From contig CAJTAK010000015.1 in assembly GCA_910574255.1 (NCBI GenBank), positions 1 through 64,000 of the forward strand: a DNA stretch of 64,000 bases. Reading direction: 5' to 3'. A program made the translations under genes and the position numbers. Every line of letters begins with the position of its first letter. Position 1 is the stretch's first letter. A model generated the notes under the pieces. The model was not told the DNA's origin and made no database searches. It was given only the letters and a program-made list of their open reading frames with translations. This stretch comes from Clostridia bacterium (GTDB taxonomy: Bacteria > Bacillota > Clostridia > Lachnospirales > Lachnospiraceae). Below, piece after piece: positions 26,607 through 35,894 of this stretch.

Positions 26607-27845
26607 TTGGAAATGATAAATGTAATTGGATTAGGGTACATTGGTTTGCCGACAGCACTGATGATGGCTTCCCATGGTCTGAAGGTTGTTGGTACAGATT
26701 ATAATCATGAATTGGTAGATATGCTGAGAGCGGGGCATACAACCTTTAAGGAAGAAGGGTTGGATGCTCTTTTTAATTCTGCTGTGAAAAGTGGTATTGT
26801 TTTTACAACAGAATATCAGACCGCAGAAACCTATATTATTTCGGTGCCTACCCCTTATGATAAATTCAGCAAAAGGGTGGATACCAGTTATGTGGTGGAA
26901 GCAGTAAAAAATGTGATAAAAGTTGCGCCGAAAGGAGCATCCGTTGTTGTAGAATCAACTGTTTCGCCAGGGACAATGGATAAATTTATAAGACCGGTGA
27001 TAAAAGAGGCAGGACTGGAAACGGGCGAGGATATTTATCTTGTACATGCACCAGAAAGAATTATTCCTGGAAATATGATTTATGAGTTGATTCATAATAA
27101 TCGGACGATTGGTGCAGACGAGAAAGAAATCGGGAAAAAAATCAAATCATATTATGCTTCTTTCTGCCGAGGAGAGATCGTTGTGACTGATATACGAAGT
27201 GCTGAGATGACAAAGGTTGTGGAAAATACCTATCGTGCAGTTAATATAGCCTTTGCAAATGAGCTTGCAAAAATTTGCAGACATGACGGGATTGATGTAT
27301 ATGAGATTATTAGAATTTGCAATATGCATCCAAGAGTCAATATCCTTCAGCCGGGGCCGGGTGTTGGTGGACATTGCATTAGTGTCGACCCCTGGTTTCT
27401 TGTGGGGGATTATCCTTCTTTAGCCAATGTAATAAATGAATCTATGAAAACAAATGATGGAATGCCGGATTTTGTATTAAATCGTATTTATGAGATTATG
27501 AAGGAAGAAAAATTGACAGACATATCCAGAGTGGGGCTGTATGGACTTACTTATAAGGAAAATGTGGATGATATGCGGGAATCGCCTACATTGCAGTTAC
27601 TGGCTTCCCAAAAGAGACATTTAGCGGATGGATTAAAAGTATATGATCCAATGATAGAAGCGGATATTGTGGAAAATCAGTACCATGATTTATCTGGATT
27701 CTTAAATGATATAGATATGGTAGTTATAATGGTTGCCCATGATGAAATAAAGAAAAATTGCATGGACTTGAAAGATAAAATTATTTTAGACACAAGAAAT
27801 GTGATTGGCAGTCTGGGGCGGGGATGGAAGTTGAGAACATTGTAA
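26607..27845 (+). CDS. wecC: UDP-N-acetyl-D-mannosamine dehydrogenase
   Basis: A UDP-sugar 6-dehydrogenase that oxidises UDP-ManNAc to UDP-ManNAcA with two NAD+. Up to 412 aa, starting at TTG 26607 or ATG 26613; the GAGAGG site fits either. The NAD motif is GLGYIGLPTA near residue 8. The catalytic-loop region PGPGVGGHCISVDPWF near 250-265 contains the nucleophile Cys, in the form typical of WecC rather than UDP-glucose dehydrogenase. The C-terminal domain has GLTYKENVDDMRESPT. The partner epimerase WecB is encoded 15 kb downstream in the same locus (42146). Confidence 0.9.
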   Translation: MEMINVIGLGYIGLPTALMMASHGLKVVGTDYNHELVDMLRAGHTTFKEEGLDALFNSAVKSGIVFTTEYQTAETYIISVPTPYDKFSKRVDTSYVVEAVKNVIKVAPKGASVVVESTVSPGTMDKFIRPVIKEAGLETGEDIYLVHAPERIIPGNMIYELIHNNRTIGADEKEIGKKIKSYYASFCRGEIVVTDIRSAEMTKVVENTYRAVNIAFANELAKICRHDGIDVYEIIRICNMHPRVNILQPGPGVGGHCISVDPWFLVGDYPSLANVINESMKTNDGMPDFVLNRIYEIMKEEKLTDISRVGLYGLTYKENVDDMRESPTLQLLASQKRHLADGLKVYDPMIEADIVENQYHDLSGFLNDIDMVVIMVAHDEIKKNCMDLKDKIILDTRNVIGSLGRGWKLRTL

Positions 27846-27907
27846 AGTACACCTGAAAGCAGAAGAAAAACGGTAAAATAAGGTGTTTCATAGGAAATGG
27901 GAATGAT

Positions 27908-29002
27908 ATGAATGTTGACTACTCTGTACTGGGGAGACAGTACAAAAAATACCAGAATGAATACGAAGAGGCTGCACTGAGAGCTATGCGTTCCGGATGG
28001 TATATACTTGGGAATGAGCTGGAAAAATTTGAAGCTGATTTTGCCGCATTTCATGGAATGGATTGTTGTGTTGGTGTAGGTAATGGGCTTGATGCACTCA
28101 GGCTTGCCCTGGAGGCTATGGAGATTGGAAAAGGCGATGAAGTAATTGTACAGGCCAATACTTATATTGCTACAGCTCTAGCAGTTTCAGAAACAGGCGC
28201 GGTACCCGTATTTGTTGATGCGGATGTGTTTTTTGGAATTGATTCAAATTTATTGGAAAAAGCAATTACATGCAAAACAAAAGCGATTATGGCTGTGCAT
28301 CTGTATGGACAGCCTTGTGAGATGGATAAAATTCTTGCAATCGCAAAGGAACATAATCTTTATGTGATAGAAGACTGCGCACAGGCACATGGAGCTGTAT
28401 ATAAAGGAAAACTGACAGGTACATTTGGAGATGCTGGATGTTTTAGCTTTTATCCTACAAAACCCGTTGGAGCATTGGGAGATGCTGGAGCTGTACTCAC
28501 CAATGATAATGTGCTGGCTGAACGAATTAAAATGCTTCGCAATTACGGCAGCCGTGTGAAATATCAGCATGAAATTTTGGGTCTGAACTCCCGAATGGAT
28601 GAGATACAAGCTGCTGTTTTAGGAGTGGCATTAAAATACGTGAATGAGGGAAACAGTGAAAGAAGAAAAATTGCTGCTGCGTATTTGGAAGGAATACATA
28701 ATACAAACATTGTTCTGCCCAAAATCAAGCCAGAAGCAGAGCATGTTTTTCATATATTTCCGATTTTGTGTGAAGAGAGAAACCGGCTTTATAACTTTTT
28801 AGAAAAGAATGGGATTTATACACAGATTCATTATCCAGTTCCCTGTCATTTAGCAAAATGTTATCAGGAATTGGGATATCAGGCAGGGGATATTTCAACA
28901 GCAGAGCATTATGCATCTTCAGAACTCAGCCTTCCTATATATGTTGGCATAACAAAGGAAGAAGTCAGTTATGTGATTGATAAGATAAATCAGTTTGAAT
29001 AA
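27908..29002 (+). CDS. dTDP-sugar 3-aminotransferase-like (FdtB/QdtB type)
   Basis: A 364-aa DegT/DnrJ-family PLP enzyme, different from the PglE-like one at 18075. [38 protein letters not shown] (cofactor Asp) and [17 protein letters not shown] (Schiff-base Lys) are the forms seen in FdtB/QdtB 3-aminotransferases. Its downstream neighbour is a GNAT-ketoisomerase fusion, which completes the 3-keto to 3-acetamido route. It would use the dTDP-3-keto-6-deoxyhexose made by that ketoisomerase. rmlA and rmlB for the precursor are not in the window. Confidence 0.82.
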   Translation: MNVDYSVLGRQYKKYQNEYEEAALRAMRSGWYILGNELEKFEADFAAFHGMDCCVGVGNGLDALRLALEAMEIGKGDEVIVQANTYIATALAVSETGAVPVFVDADVFFGIDSNLLEKAITCKTKAIMAVHLYGQPCEMDKILAIAKEHNLYVIEDCAQAHGAVYKGKLTGTFGDAGCFSFYPTKPVGALGDAGAVLTNDNVLAERIKMLRNYGSRVKYQHEILGLNSRMDEIQAAVLGVALKYVNEGNSERRKIAAAYLEGIHNTNIVLPKIKPEAEHVFHIFPILCEERNRLYNFLEKNGIYTQIHYPVPCHLAKCYQELGYQAGDISTAEHYASSELSLPIYVGITKEEVSYVIDKINQFE

Positions 29003-29037
29003 GGTAGAAAAGAAAGATTCGTTATGGAGAATAACAG

Positions 29038-29991
29038 GTGAGACTAAGAGAGTTAGAGATGAGGGATGCACCGCGCATTTTAGAGTGGATGCATGATAAA
29101 AGTGTGACAGAAGATTTGAAAACAAATTTTTCCGTATTTACATTGGAGGATGCGCAAAGATTTATTCTTCAAAGCAGGGATACCCATATTAATATGCACA
29201 AAGCCATAGTGTCTGATACAGATGAATATATGGGTACAGTCAGTCTTAAGGAGATTGATTATGACAAAGGTAATGCAGAGTTTGCCATTGTAGTTCATAA
29301 AGATGCAATGACCAGAGGATATTCCTGGTATGGAATGACAGAAATTCTGGATATTGCATTTTCAAAATTAAAGCTGACAAGCGTTTACTGGTGTGTATCC
29401 CGTAAAAATAAACGGGCAGTTCATTTTTATGACAAGCACCATTTTCATGAATCTCTGGATATCCCTAAAGATATACTAAGAAGATATAAGAGTGTTGACA
29501 ATTTAAAATGGTATTCGGTCCTTGCAGGAGATGATTATCACAATGAGATTTATAGACGTAAAAAGATAGCAGGCTGCAAAATTATATCGATTAAGACAAT
29601 TCCTACAGTGGGTGCTGGGGAATTGTCTTTTTTTGAGGTAGGAGATGAAATCAATTTTGATATAAAAAGGATTTATTATATCTCTAAGGTTCCAGAAGGA
29701 GTACGCAGGGGGTTTCATGCTCATAAAGAGCTGAAACAGATTTTATTTTGTCCATATGGAAAGATTCATCTTATACTGGACGAAGGGAATGGTCGAGAGG
29801 AGATTACGCTCAGCGATCCATCTATTGGGGTAGTGATTGAGCATCCGGTCTGGAGAGAAATGCTTTGGATGGAGAAAGATTCTGTGTTGTGCGTAGCAGC
29901 TTCTGAGCATTATAGGGCAGAGGACTATATCAGAAATAGGGCAGAATTTGACAGATATATAAAAGAAGCACAGAATGATCGGGGAGCATGA
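29038..29991 (+). CDS. GNAT acetyltransferase fused to sugar 3,4-ketoisomerase (FdtA-like)
   Basis: A 317-aa two-domain protein with a GTG start at 29038, after GGAGA. Residues 1-170 are a GNAT domain with MRLRELEMRDAPRILEWM and the acetyl-CoA-binding region DAMTRGYSWYGMTEILD. Residues about 180-310 are a cupin of the FdtA/QdtA/WxcM-C type with VPEGVRRGFHAHKELKQ, where the His pair is the active site. Isomerisation of a 4-keto to a 3-keto sugar and final N-acetylation are thus on one polypeptide, with the aminotransferase encoded just upstream. The product should be a 3-acetamido-3,6-dideoxyhexose; Fuc3NAc and Qui3NAc cannot be told apart. Confidence 0.85.
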   Translation: MRLRELEMRDAPRILEWMHDKSVTEDLKTNFSVFTLEDAQRFILQSRDTHINMHKAIVSDTDEYMGTVSLKEIDYDKGNAEFAIVVHKDAMTRGYSWYGMTEILDIAFSKLKLTSVYWCVSRKNKRAVHFYDKHHFHESLDIPKDILRRYKSVDNLKWYSVLAGDDYHNEIYRRKKIAGCKIISIKTIPTVGAGELSFFEVGDEINFDIKRIYYISKVPEGVRRGFHAHKELKQILFCPYGKIHLILDEGNGREEITLSDPSIGVVIEHPVWREMLWMEKDSVLCVAASEHYRAEDYIRNRAEFDRYIKEAQNDRGA

Positions 29992-31202
29992 AAATGAAAG
30001 TTTCATTTCGATTAAATGATGAAGAGAGAATATGCAATTTATTGGGGATGCTGTTTCTCAGTTTGTATATAGTTAATATATCGCCAGGGTTTGAAGAGCC
30101 GTTGGGAATTCCTCATGCGTTCGTATCAATGATGATGAAAATAGTGTTGGGATTAGGATTCTTTTCATGCATTGATGTGATTTTTAGACGGTTTAAAAAG
30201 AAAACTTTGATTTATTGTTTAATAACGGCAGCAGTTATTTTTATAAATACTATATTTTTCCCGTCGAATAATATAGTTTTTAAAAACACAGCAGTCTATT
30301 TTTTAGTGAATTGCTTATTACCAATGATTTTTTTTGCAATGGTTCGTGACTTTCAACTTTTAAAACAGAAACTCTTGAAAATATCAGAAATCATTGCAAT
30401 CCTGACTATAATTGTTTTGATACTTAAAATTGCAATACCAAGGTTAGGGGGACAGTTTTCTTTAGGCTATTATTCCATGGGATTTGGTTATGCTTGTCTT
30501 GTGCCAATGATTTTTTTAATGTTGGAATTTGTACGGAAGCCAAATTTTAAATATGGGTTATATATAATTGTAATGCTTATTGCAATTATGAGCCTTGGTT
30601 CAAGAGGGCCTTTGGTAGGGATATTGTCATTTGCAATGATTGCATTTATAAAGATAAATCACGAAAAAAAGAGAGATGTGAGAATTATATTAGGATTTTT
30701 AGTAGGCTTAATTTTCGTGTTCTTTTCAGGCTCATTATTTACTCTTTTATATAATTTGCTATATAGTATTGGCATTGACAGCAGAACGCTGATTATGATT
30801 GCTAACCATAATATTGGTTATATGTCAGGCCGGGATGAACTGTATGAATTTTTTTTACAAGAAATAGTATCAAATCCTTTTATCATACGTGGAATTAACA
30901 GGGATCAGGCATTAGGATTCAACTATCCACATAATGTGTTTTTAGAATTATTGTACCAGCTTGGAATTATTTTAGGTGGATTGATAGTGGTTTCCATTGT
31001 TTTTAAAGCATTTAAAGCTTTGAAATCAAAGTGTATGAGTACAGATTCCAAGCAACAATTAGAAATAATATTTATGTGTGTTTCTTTATCAACATTGATG
31101 ATAAGTGGTACTTTATGGAAACAGATTAATTTCTGGATATGGATAGCAATTTCAAATAATAAATACAGAGACTATAAAAGAAAAATTAGAGAGGGAACAT
31201 AG
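29988..31202 (+). CDS. Wzy-like O-antigen/capsule polymerase
   Basis: A 404-aa integral membrane protein with about ten to twelve hydrophobic segments. A larger loop contains GYMSGRDELYEFFLQEIVSN, followed by GINRDQALGFNYPHNVFLELLYQLG. The NYPHN..LE pattern before a late membrane helix is typical of Wzy/O-antigen ligase-like proteins. It overlaps the preceding fusion gene by 4 nt and is followed by a glycosyltransferase. It would polymerise flipped repeat units outside the membrane. Family members diverge greatly, so the call rests on topology, the PHN motif and context. Confidence 0.78.
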   Translation: MKMKVSFRLNDEERICNLLGMLFLSLYIVNISPGFEEPLGIPHAFVSMMMKIVLGLGFFSCIDVIFRRFKKKTLIYCLITAAVIFINTIFFPSNNIVFKNTAVYFLVNCLLPMIFFAMVRDFQLLKQKLLKISEIIAILTIIVLILKIAIPRLGGQFSLGYYSMGFGYACLVPMIFLMLEFVRKPNFKYGLYIIVMLIAIMSLGSRGPLVGILSFAMIAFIKINHEKKRDVRIILGFLVGLIFVFFSGSLFTLLYNLLYSIGIDSRTLIMIANHNIGYMSGRDELYEFFLQEIVSNPFIIRGINRDQALGFNYPHNVFLELLYQLGIILGGLIVVSIVFKAFKALKSKCMSTDSKQQLEIIFMCVSLSTLMISGTLWKQINFWIWIAISNNKYRDYKRKIREGT

Positions 31203-31204
31203 GA

Positions 31205-32332
31205 ATGAAAATATTGCATATTATGCATGATTACAAGCCTCGGATTGGCGGTTCTGTTGTCAGGAATGCTAATATGGTAGAGGCATATAAAAGAAATTCG
31301 AACGATGAGATATATTTGATAAATTTGGGCGGAAAGGAGTATAAACTGAGAGAATGTATAGGAGGAATCAAAATCTATCGGTGCAGATCTCTCATGGAGA
31401 TGATTGTTACTGCCAGAAACATAATATTTAAAAATGGTATTGAAATATTGCACGCCCATAATTATCGATTTATGTTTGTTGCATTCATGATAAAATTTAT
31501 GTGTCCATGGAGACACCTAAAAATTGTCACAGAGATGCATTCTTTATATAGGATGAAACGTTTTAAAGAATTGATATCCTATTATTTACTGAGAAAAAGT
31601 GATGCTGTGATTGTACTGGCGGATTCCGCAAAACAGTATTTAGCAGAGAAGATGAGAGTAGATAAGAAGAAGATCACTTCAATAAGTAATGGTATATCCG
31701 AGGTCAGTTTTAAGGAGAACAAAAATTTTAAGCTTTATGAGGATTTGTCAGAGAAAAAAAATAATTATTGTATAGCCGCATATTTTGGAACATTTTATGC
31801 ATGGCAGGGAGTTCTGTTTCTTGCACAGAATATAGAGAAAATATTTCAGGAATGTCCGGACTTATATCTTGTTATGATTGGAGATGGGCCGGATTTTGTT
31901 CAGACAAAAGAACTTATTCAAAAAAGCAGATATAAGGAGCAGATTTTTTTATCTGGAAGTATAGAGAAGGAACAAATATGTAACTTGTATGAATTGGTTG
32001 ATATCATTTTAATTCCCCGTTTAAGGGATTTGAGTACAGACACAGCTATTCCTCTGAAAGCAGTTGAGGCTATGGAGTTCTCAAAATGTATTTTGGCTGG
32101 AAAAGATAATGGGCTGAGAGAAATATTAAATGAGAAAAATGCGGGACTCTTTAAATCGGGTGATATAGAAGATTTCATTTTTGTACTAAAGAAACTTTTA
32201 GCAGACAGACAGCTAAGGGGAGAACTGGGGCAGAAGGCAAAAATGGATTCACGAAATTTCTTTCATACCTGGGACACAAATGCTTTGCAGGTAAAGAAGA
32301 TTTATGAGAAGATTCAAAAAATTAATCGGTAA
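31205..32332 (+). CDS. GT4-family glycosyltransferase
   Basis: A 375-aa GT-B glycosyltransferase. The N-terminus has HIMHDYKPRIGGSVVRNANM, the usual flexible donor/acceptor loop. The middle has the YLAEKMRVDKKKITSISNGIS linker. The C-terminal domain has YFGTFYAWQGVLFLAQNIEK, LIPRLRDLSTDTAIPLKAVE and MEFSKCILAGKDNGLREI. It follows the polymerase gene with a 2-nt gap. The third GT4 of the locus, it would add another sugar of the repeat unit; specificity is unknown. Confidence 0.9.
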   Translation: MKILHIMHDYKPRIGGSVVRNANMVEAYKRNSNDEIYLINLGGKEYKLRECIGGIKIYRCRSLMEMIVTARNIIFKNGIEILHAHNYRFMFVAFMIKFMCPWRHLKIVTEMHSLYRMKRFKELISYYLLRKSDAVIVLADSAKQYLAEKMRVDKKKITSISNGISEVSFKENKNFKLYEDLSEKKNNYCIAAYFGTFYAWQGVLFLAQNIEKIFQECPDLYLVMIGDGPDFVQTKELIQKSRYKEQIFLSGSIEKEQICNLYELVDIILIPRLRDLSTDTAIPLKAVEAMEFSKCILAGKDNGLREILNEKNAGLFKSGDIEDFIFVLKKLLADRQLRGELGQKAKMDSRNFFHTWDTNALQVKKIYEKIQKINR

Positions 32333-32350
32333 GGAAGCTTATAGAAGATA

Positions 32351-34354
32351 ATGAGGATTATGAACACCTATTTGGTCAGTTATATTCACAGTTTTGCCAA
32401 TAGATATTATCATAGAAAATTTTTATTCAGTGTGGCAAACAGAATTGGTCTATCCGGCTTAAGCTATTTTCATTATAAAAAGACAAACAAGGCTGGTTTT
32501 AAAAATCTCATTGACATAGGAACTCTTTCCTGCATGGACAGCAGCAAAATAGTTATAGAAGATTTGTGGAGGCAATACTATAGACAACACCGTTTTTATA
32601 TTTTAGGAACTGGATGGGTAAAATGGACCTATGAGGAAAAACCATGGGGGTTTGAGGGGATTGTAATTGATTCTGAAATCAGAGCGGATTTTAGAACGGA
32701 AATTGCATGGTGCCGGGATATGCGCACAGGATATTGTTTTAATCAGGACACTTTAACTGCTGATTTTTTTGATAAGCTTGAAAAAGGGGCAGATATTAAG
32801 GTCCCTTGGGAGTTAGCGAGGATGTATCACTGGCCTCAATTGGCGTTGTTAGCTTTATGGAGCAGAGGAGAACGTAGGCCTATTATTGATGAATTTATAT
32901 TTGAAGTGGAGGATTTTGAAAAAATACCTGTTGGAAAGAGCATTCAGTATACATGTGCTATGGAAATTGCAATCCGGGCAGTGAACCTCCTAATTGCATT
33001 TGATATTTTTACACAGATTGATGAAGAAGGGCAGATGAGCGTCAGTTTTAAAGAAAGCTTTATTGCTTTAATGTGGAAGCATCGGGAAGTGATTCTCAAT
33101 CGTTTAGAGGTTGATTTGAGGAATGGTAAGAATGGGAATCATTATCTTGCAGATCTGTGCGGTCTGCTTTTTTTGTGTTCATATTTACAGGGAAAAGAGG
33201 CAGAGCGATGTTTGGCATTTGCAAGGAGAGAATTTTTTAAGGAAATAGATAAACAGTTTTTGGAAGACGGCAGCAATATTGAGTGTTCTACAGCATATCA
33301 CAGGTTATCATCTGAAATTGTTATATTAGGGCTGCTGATGATACAGAAGTCGGGAAAAAGAGTACCAAAAGCTTTGCATAAAAAGTTGATTGGCATGTAT
33401 AAATTCTTACATATGATAAGAAAGCCCAATGGAAGAATCCTTCAAATAGGGGACAATGACAGTGGACATGTTGCTCGATTAAATCCAAAAGGGCAGTATG
33501 TAAATGAGAGAGAGTTATTTAAATATAATGTAAATTGGAAAAACTATAATGATGGAAAGAATTTGTTTTTTCTTCAAGAAGAGCTGTCTGTAGAATCATG
33601 TATGGCCATGTTTGAGGCTCTTTTTGGATTGACAAATACAGCTGACAAAATAGCATTTGGATTTTATAAATCTGTGATTGGAGAAAAAACATTAAAAATT
33701 TCTTTGGATGATACAGACTTTAAAATTCAGAATGGAGAAATAAGAGACCTTGTACCAGACAATTTTTTATTTAGAAAAGAAACGGTTATTCGGTTTGCAA
33801 AAAAATATGACTTTAGTTGTAAAAAAATTATTGTGTTCGAATATTTTGGACTGGTAATTGTAAAGCTGGATGATTTTTTTTTGGCAGTCAGATCAGTACC
33901 GGAATATAAAAAGATGCGCTTAGGTCATGTTCATAATGATGTACTTCACTTTGAATTATCAATTGGAGAAAATGAATATTTTACGGACCCTGGAAGCTAT
34001 GTTTATACCGGACACAGAGAGTGGAGAGACCGGTTTCGTTCCGATAAAGCTCACAATGTTCCGATTTATAGGAATAAGTGGGTAGAAATACTTGATATGT
34101 TTTCCAGCAGGGCAGAGGTGGCTGGCGAATGTTTTGTTTCTGAAAACAGGATTATTGTGACGGCTATGTCTAAAAATGTAACTCATCTGAGGCGCTTTAC
34201 ATTGCATTGTGACAAGCTGGTTGTTGAGGATTTCAGCAATGAGGATTTTGAACTGAGAAAAGAAGCAGATATCAAGGATTGTTCTTTGGGATATGGAATG
34301 AGAACAGAGATAAAAAATCAAAGGATTAATATTATGACTCATATAACAGAATAG
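32351..34354 (+). CDS. Heparinase II/III-family protein (alginate-lyase superfamily)
   Basis: A 667-aa protein with an alpha/alpha-toroid N-terminal region (about 130-430; GNHYLADLCGLLFL and SNIECSTAYHRLSSEIVILG) and a C-terminal heparinase II/III beta-sandwich (GHVHNDVLHFELSIGENEY, then DPGSYVYTGHREWRDRF). Catalytic residues in this superfamily are Asn/His and Tyr; N-H-Y in the toroid and the H-H-D set in the sandwich are visible. No signal peptide is apparent. Such proteins cleave uronate-containing polymers by elimination. Given the uronic-acid genes here it may edit or release the polymer. Its location outside the cell is not supported by the N-terminus. Confidence 0.82.
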   Translation: MRIMNTYLVSYIHSFANRYYHRKFLFSVANRIGLSGLSYFHYKKTNKAGFKNLIDIGTLSCMDSSKIVIEDLWRQYYRQHRFYILGTGWVKWTYEEKPWGFEGIVIDSEIRADFRTEIAWCRDMRTGYCFNQDTLTADFFDKLEKGADIKVPWELARMYHWPQLALLALWSRGERRPIIDEFIFEVEDFEKIPVGKSIQYTCAMEIAIRAVNLLIAFDIFTQIDEEGQMSVSFKESFIALMWKHREVILNRLEVDLRNGKNGNHYLADLCGLLFLCSYLQGKEAERCLAFARREFFKEIDKQFLEDGSNIECSTAYHRLSSEIVILGLLMIQKSGKRVPKALHKKLIGMYKFLHMIRKPNGRILQIGDNDSGHVARLNPKGQYVNERELFKYNVNWKNYNDGKNLFFLQEELSVESCMAMFEALFGLTNTADKIAFGFYKSVIGEKTLKISLDDTDFKIQNGEIRDLVPDNFLFRKETVIRFAKKYDFSCKKIIVFEYFGLVIVKLDDFFLAVRSVPEYKKMRLGHVHNDVLHFELSIGENEYFTDPGSYVYTGHREWRDRFRSDKAHNVPIYRNKWVEILDMFSSRAEVAGECFVSENRIIVTAMSKNVTHLRRFTLHCDKLVVEDFSNEDFELRKEADIKDCSLGYGMRTEIKNQRINIMTHITE

Positions 34355-34384
34355 TCATAAGCAAAGGAATAGGGAAACTGATAG

Positions 34385-35890
34385 ATGTATAAGAAAATAG
34401 TAAAAGGTATCTTTTCAGTTGGGGGCATTATATTGCTTTCAAAACTGTTTGGATTTATAAGGCAGACAGTTTTGGCTAACCAGTTTGGTGCAACGCAAGA
34501 AACAGATATTGTTTTTTTTGCAAATGGAATCATTGATAATTTGTCAAATTTAATAACGCAATCATTGTTGGCTGCATTTGTTCCAATTTATATTGCCTTT
34601 GCTTCAGATGAAAAAGGTAAAAAAAGATTTGTTTCAAATGTTATAAAAATTTTTCTTTTAATAGCAGGAATATTTGTTATACTGAACGTTTGTTTTGCTT
34701 CTGTTATTTGCGGGATTATGGCACCAACGTATAAAGGGGAGGTATACAGGCAATTTGTAAAAGATATGAGATTATTCGCTCCAAATCTTTTTTTGAGCGT
34801 ATTAATAGCTATTTATTGTGTATTACTTCGGGCAAATAAAAAATTTGTGCCAGGAGAAATGGTAGGGATTCATCAAAGTGTTATTATTATTGCTTTAAGC
34901 CTGGCACTGGGGAAAAAATATGGAATTAATATATTGGTAGCAGGAGTATATATATATTCTATTTATAATGTTGTTTATTTGGGATTTTCTAGCAGAAAAT
35001 ATTGTAAATTAGATTGGGATAATCCATTTAAGGATAAAAATATTCACAGGCTGCTGCAAATGATTCTGCCAATGCTGTTTGGCTATGCAGTTGTGTATAT
35101 TAATCAGCAGGTAGATAAGATTCTTACTTCCGGAATAGAACAGGGAGCTTTAACAGCATTAGGTTATGGAGCGGTTCTTATTGGATTTATTACGACTTTG
35201 GCATCGTCTATCTCTACAGTAGTGTATACTTATATTGCTGAATTGATTGCAACTGGTAAAAATAAGACTGTTGCAGATATGTATTTACAAATCAGTGTAA
35301 TAATGATTACCATATTTCTTCCAATTAGCGTTCTTACCATGATGAATGCTGTTGATATTGTTAGTATAGTATTTGGCAGGGGGGCATTTGACGAGAGGGC
35401 AGTGCTCAATTCGTCATATGCACTAATAGGATATGGCATATCAATTATTCCTACGATCTTCGTAGAATTATTTTGCAAATTCCAATACAGCTACTGTGAT
35501 ACTAAGCATCCTATGTTTAATAATGCAATTGCAATAATATTAAATATTATTCTTAGTATATTATTGTGTCCACATTATGGGATATTTGGAGTTACTTTGG
35601 CAAGTAGTCTGTCAATGATATTGTGTGCATGTTTAAATTATTTAACATCAAAAAGACATAATTTATATTTAAAGATATCGTGTTTAGTGCCGTATATTCC
35701 TCTATGGGGGTTAGGGATAAGCTTTATTATTATATGTTCAGTAAAGGGGAAAGTATTATTAGAAAATAGCAATGCATTTGTACGTCTTTTTCTAATAGGG
35801 ATTATTTCAACTATTGTATATATCGTTTTTGCTGGTCCAATTATTTATTTTCTAATTAAAAAAAATGGAATAAAAATGAAAAAGGAGTAG
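34385..35890 (+). CDS. MurJ/Wzx-type lipid-linked oligosaccharide flippase
   Basis: A 501-aa polytopic protein with about fourteen hydrophobic segments. It has the MviN/MurJ-like N-terminus KLFGFIRQTVLANQFGATQE and internal FGRGAFDERAVLNSSYALIGYG. It belongs to the MOP exporter superfamily, and the RxFG/GRGAFD motifs are MurJ-like. In this operon it most likely flips the undecaprenyl-linked repeat unit to the outer face, acting as Wzx. A housekeeping MurJ should be encoded elsewhere. The start ATG is 30 nt after the heparinase-like gene. Confidence 0.88.
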   Translation: MYKKIVKGIFSVGGIILLSKLFGFIRQTVLANQFGATQETDIVFFANGIIDNLSNLITQSLLAAFVPIYIAFASDEKGKKRFVSNVIKIFLLIAGIFVILNVCFASVICGIMAPTYKGEVYRQFVKDMRLFAPNLFLSVLIAIYCVLLRANKKFVPGEMVGIHQSVIIIALSLALGKKYGINILVAGVYIYSIYNVVYLGFSSRKYCKLDWDNPFKDKNIHRLLQMILPMLFGYAVVYINQQVDKILTSGIEQGALTALGYGAVLIGFITTLASSISTVVYTYIAELIATGKNKTVADMYLQISVIMITIFLPISVLTMMNAVDIVSIVFGRGAFDERAVLNSSYALIGYGISIIPTIFVELFCKFQYSYCDTKHPMFNNAIAIILNIILSILLCPHYGIFGVTLASSLSMILCACLNYLTSKRHNLYLKISCLVPYIPLWGLGISFIIICSVKGKVLLENSNAFVRLFLIGIISTIVYIVFAGPIIYFLIKKNGIKMKKE

Positions 35891-35894
35891 AAGA

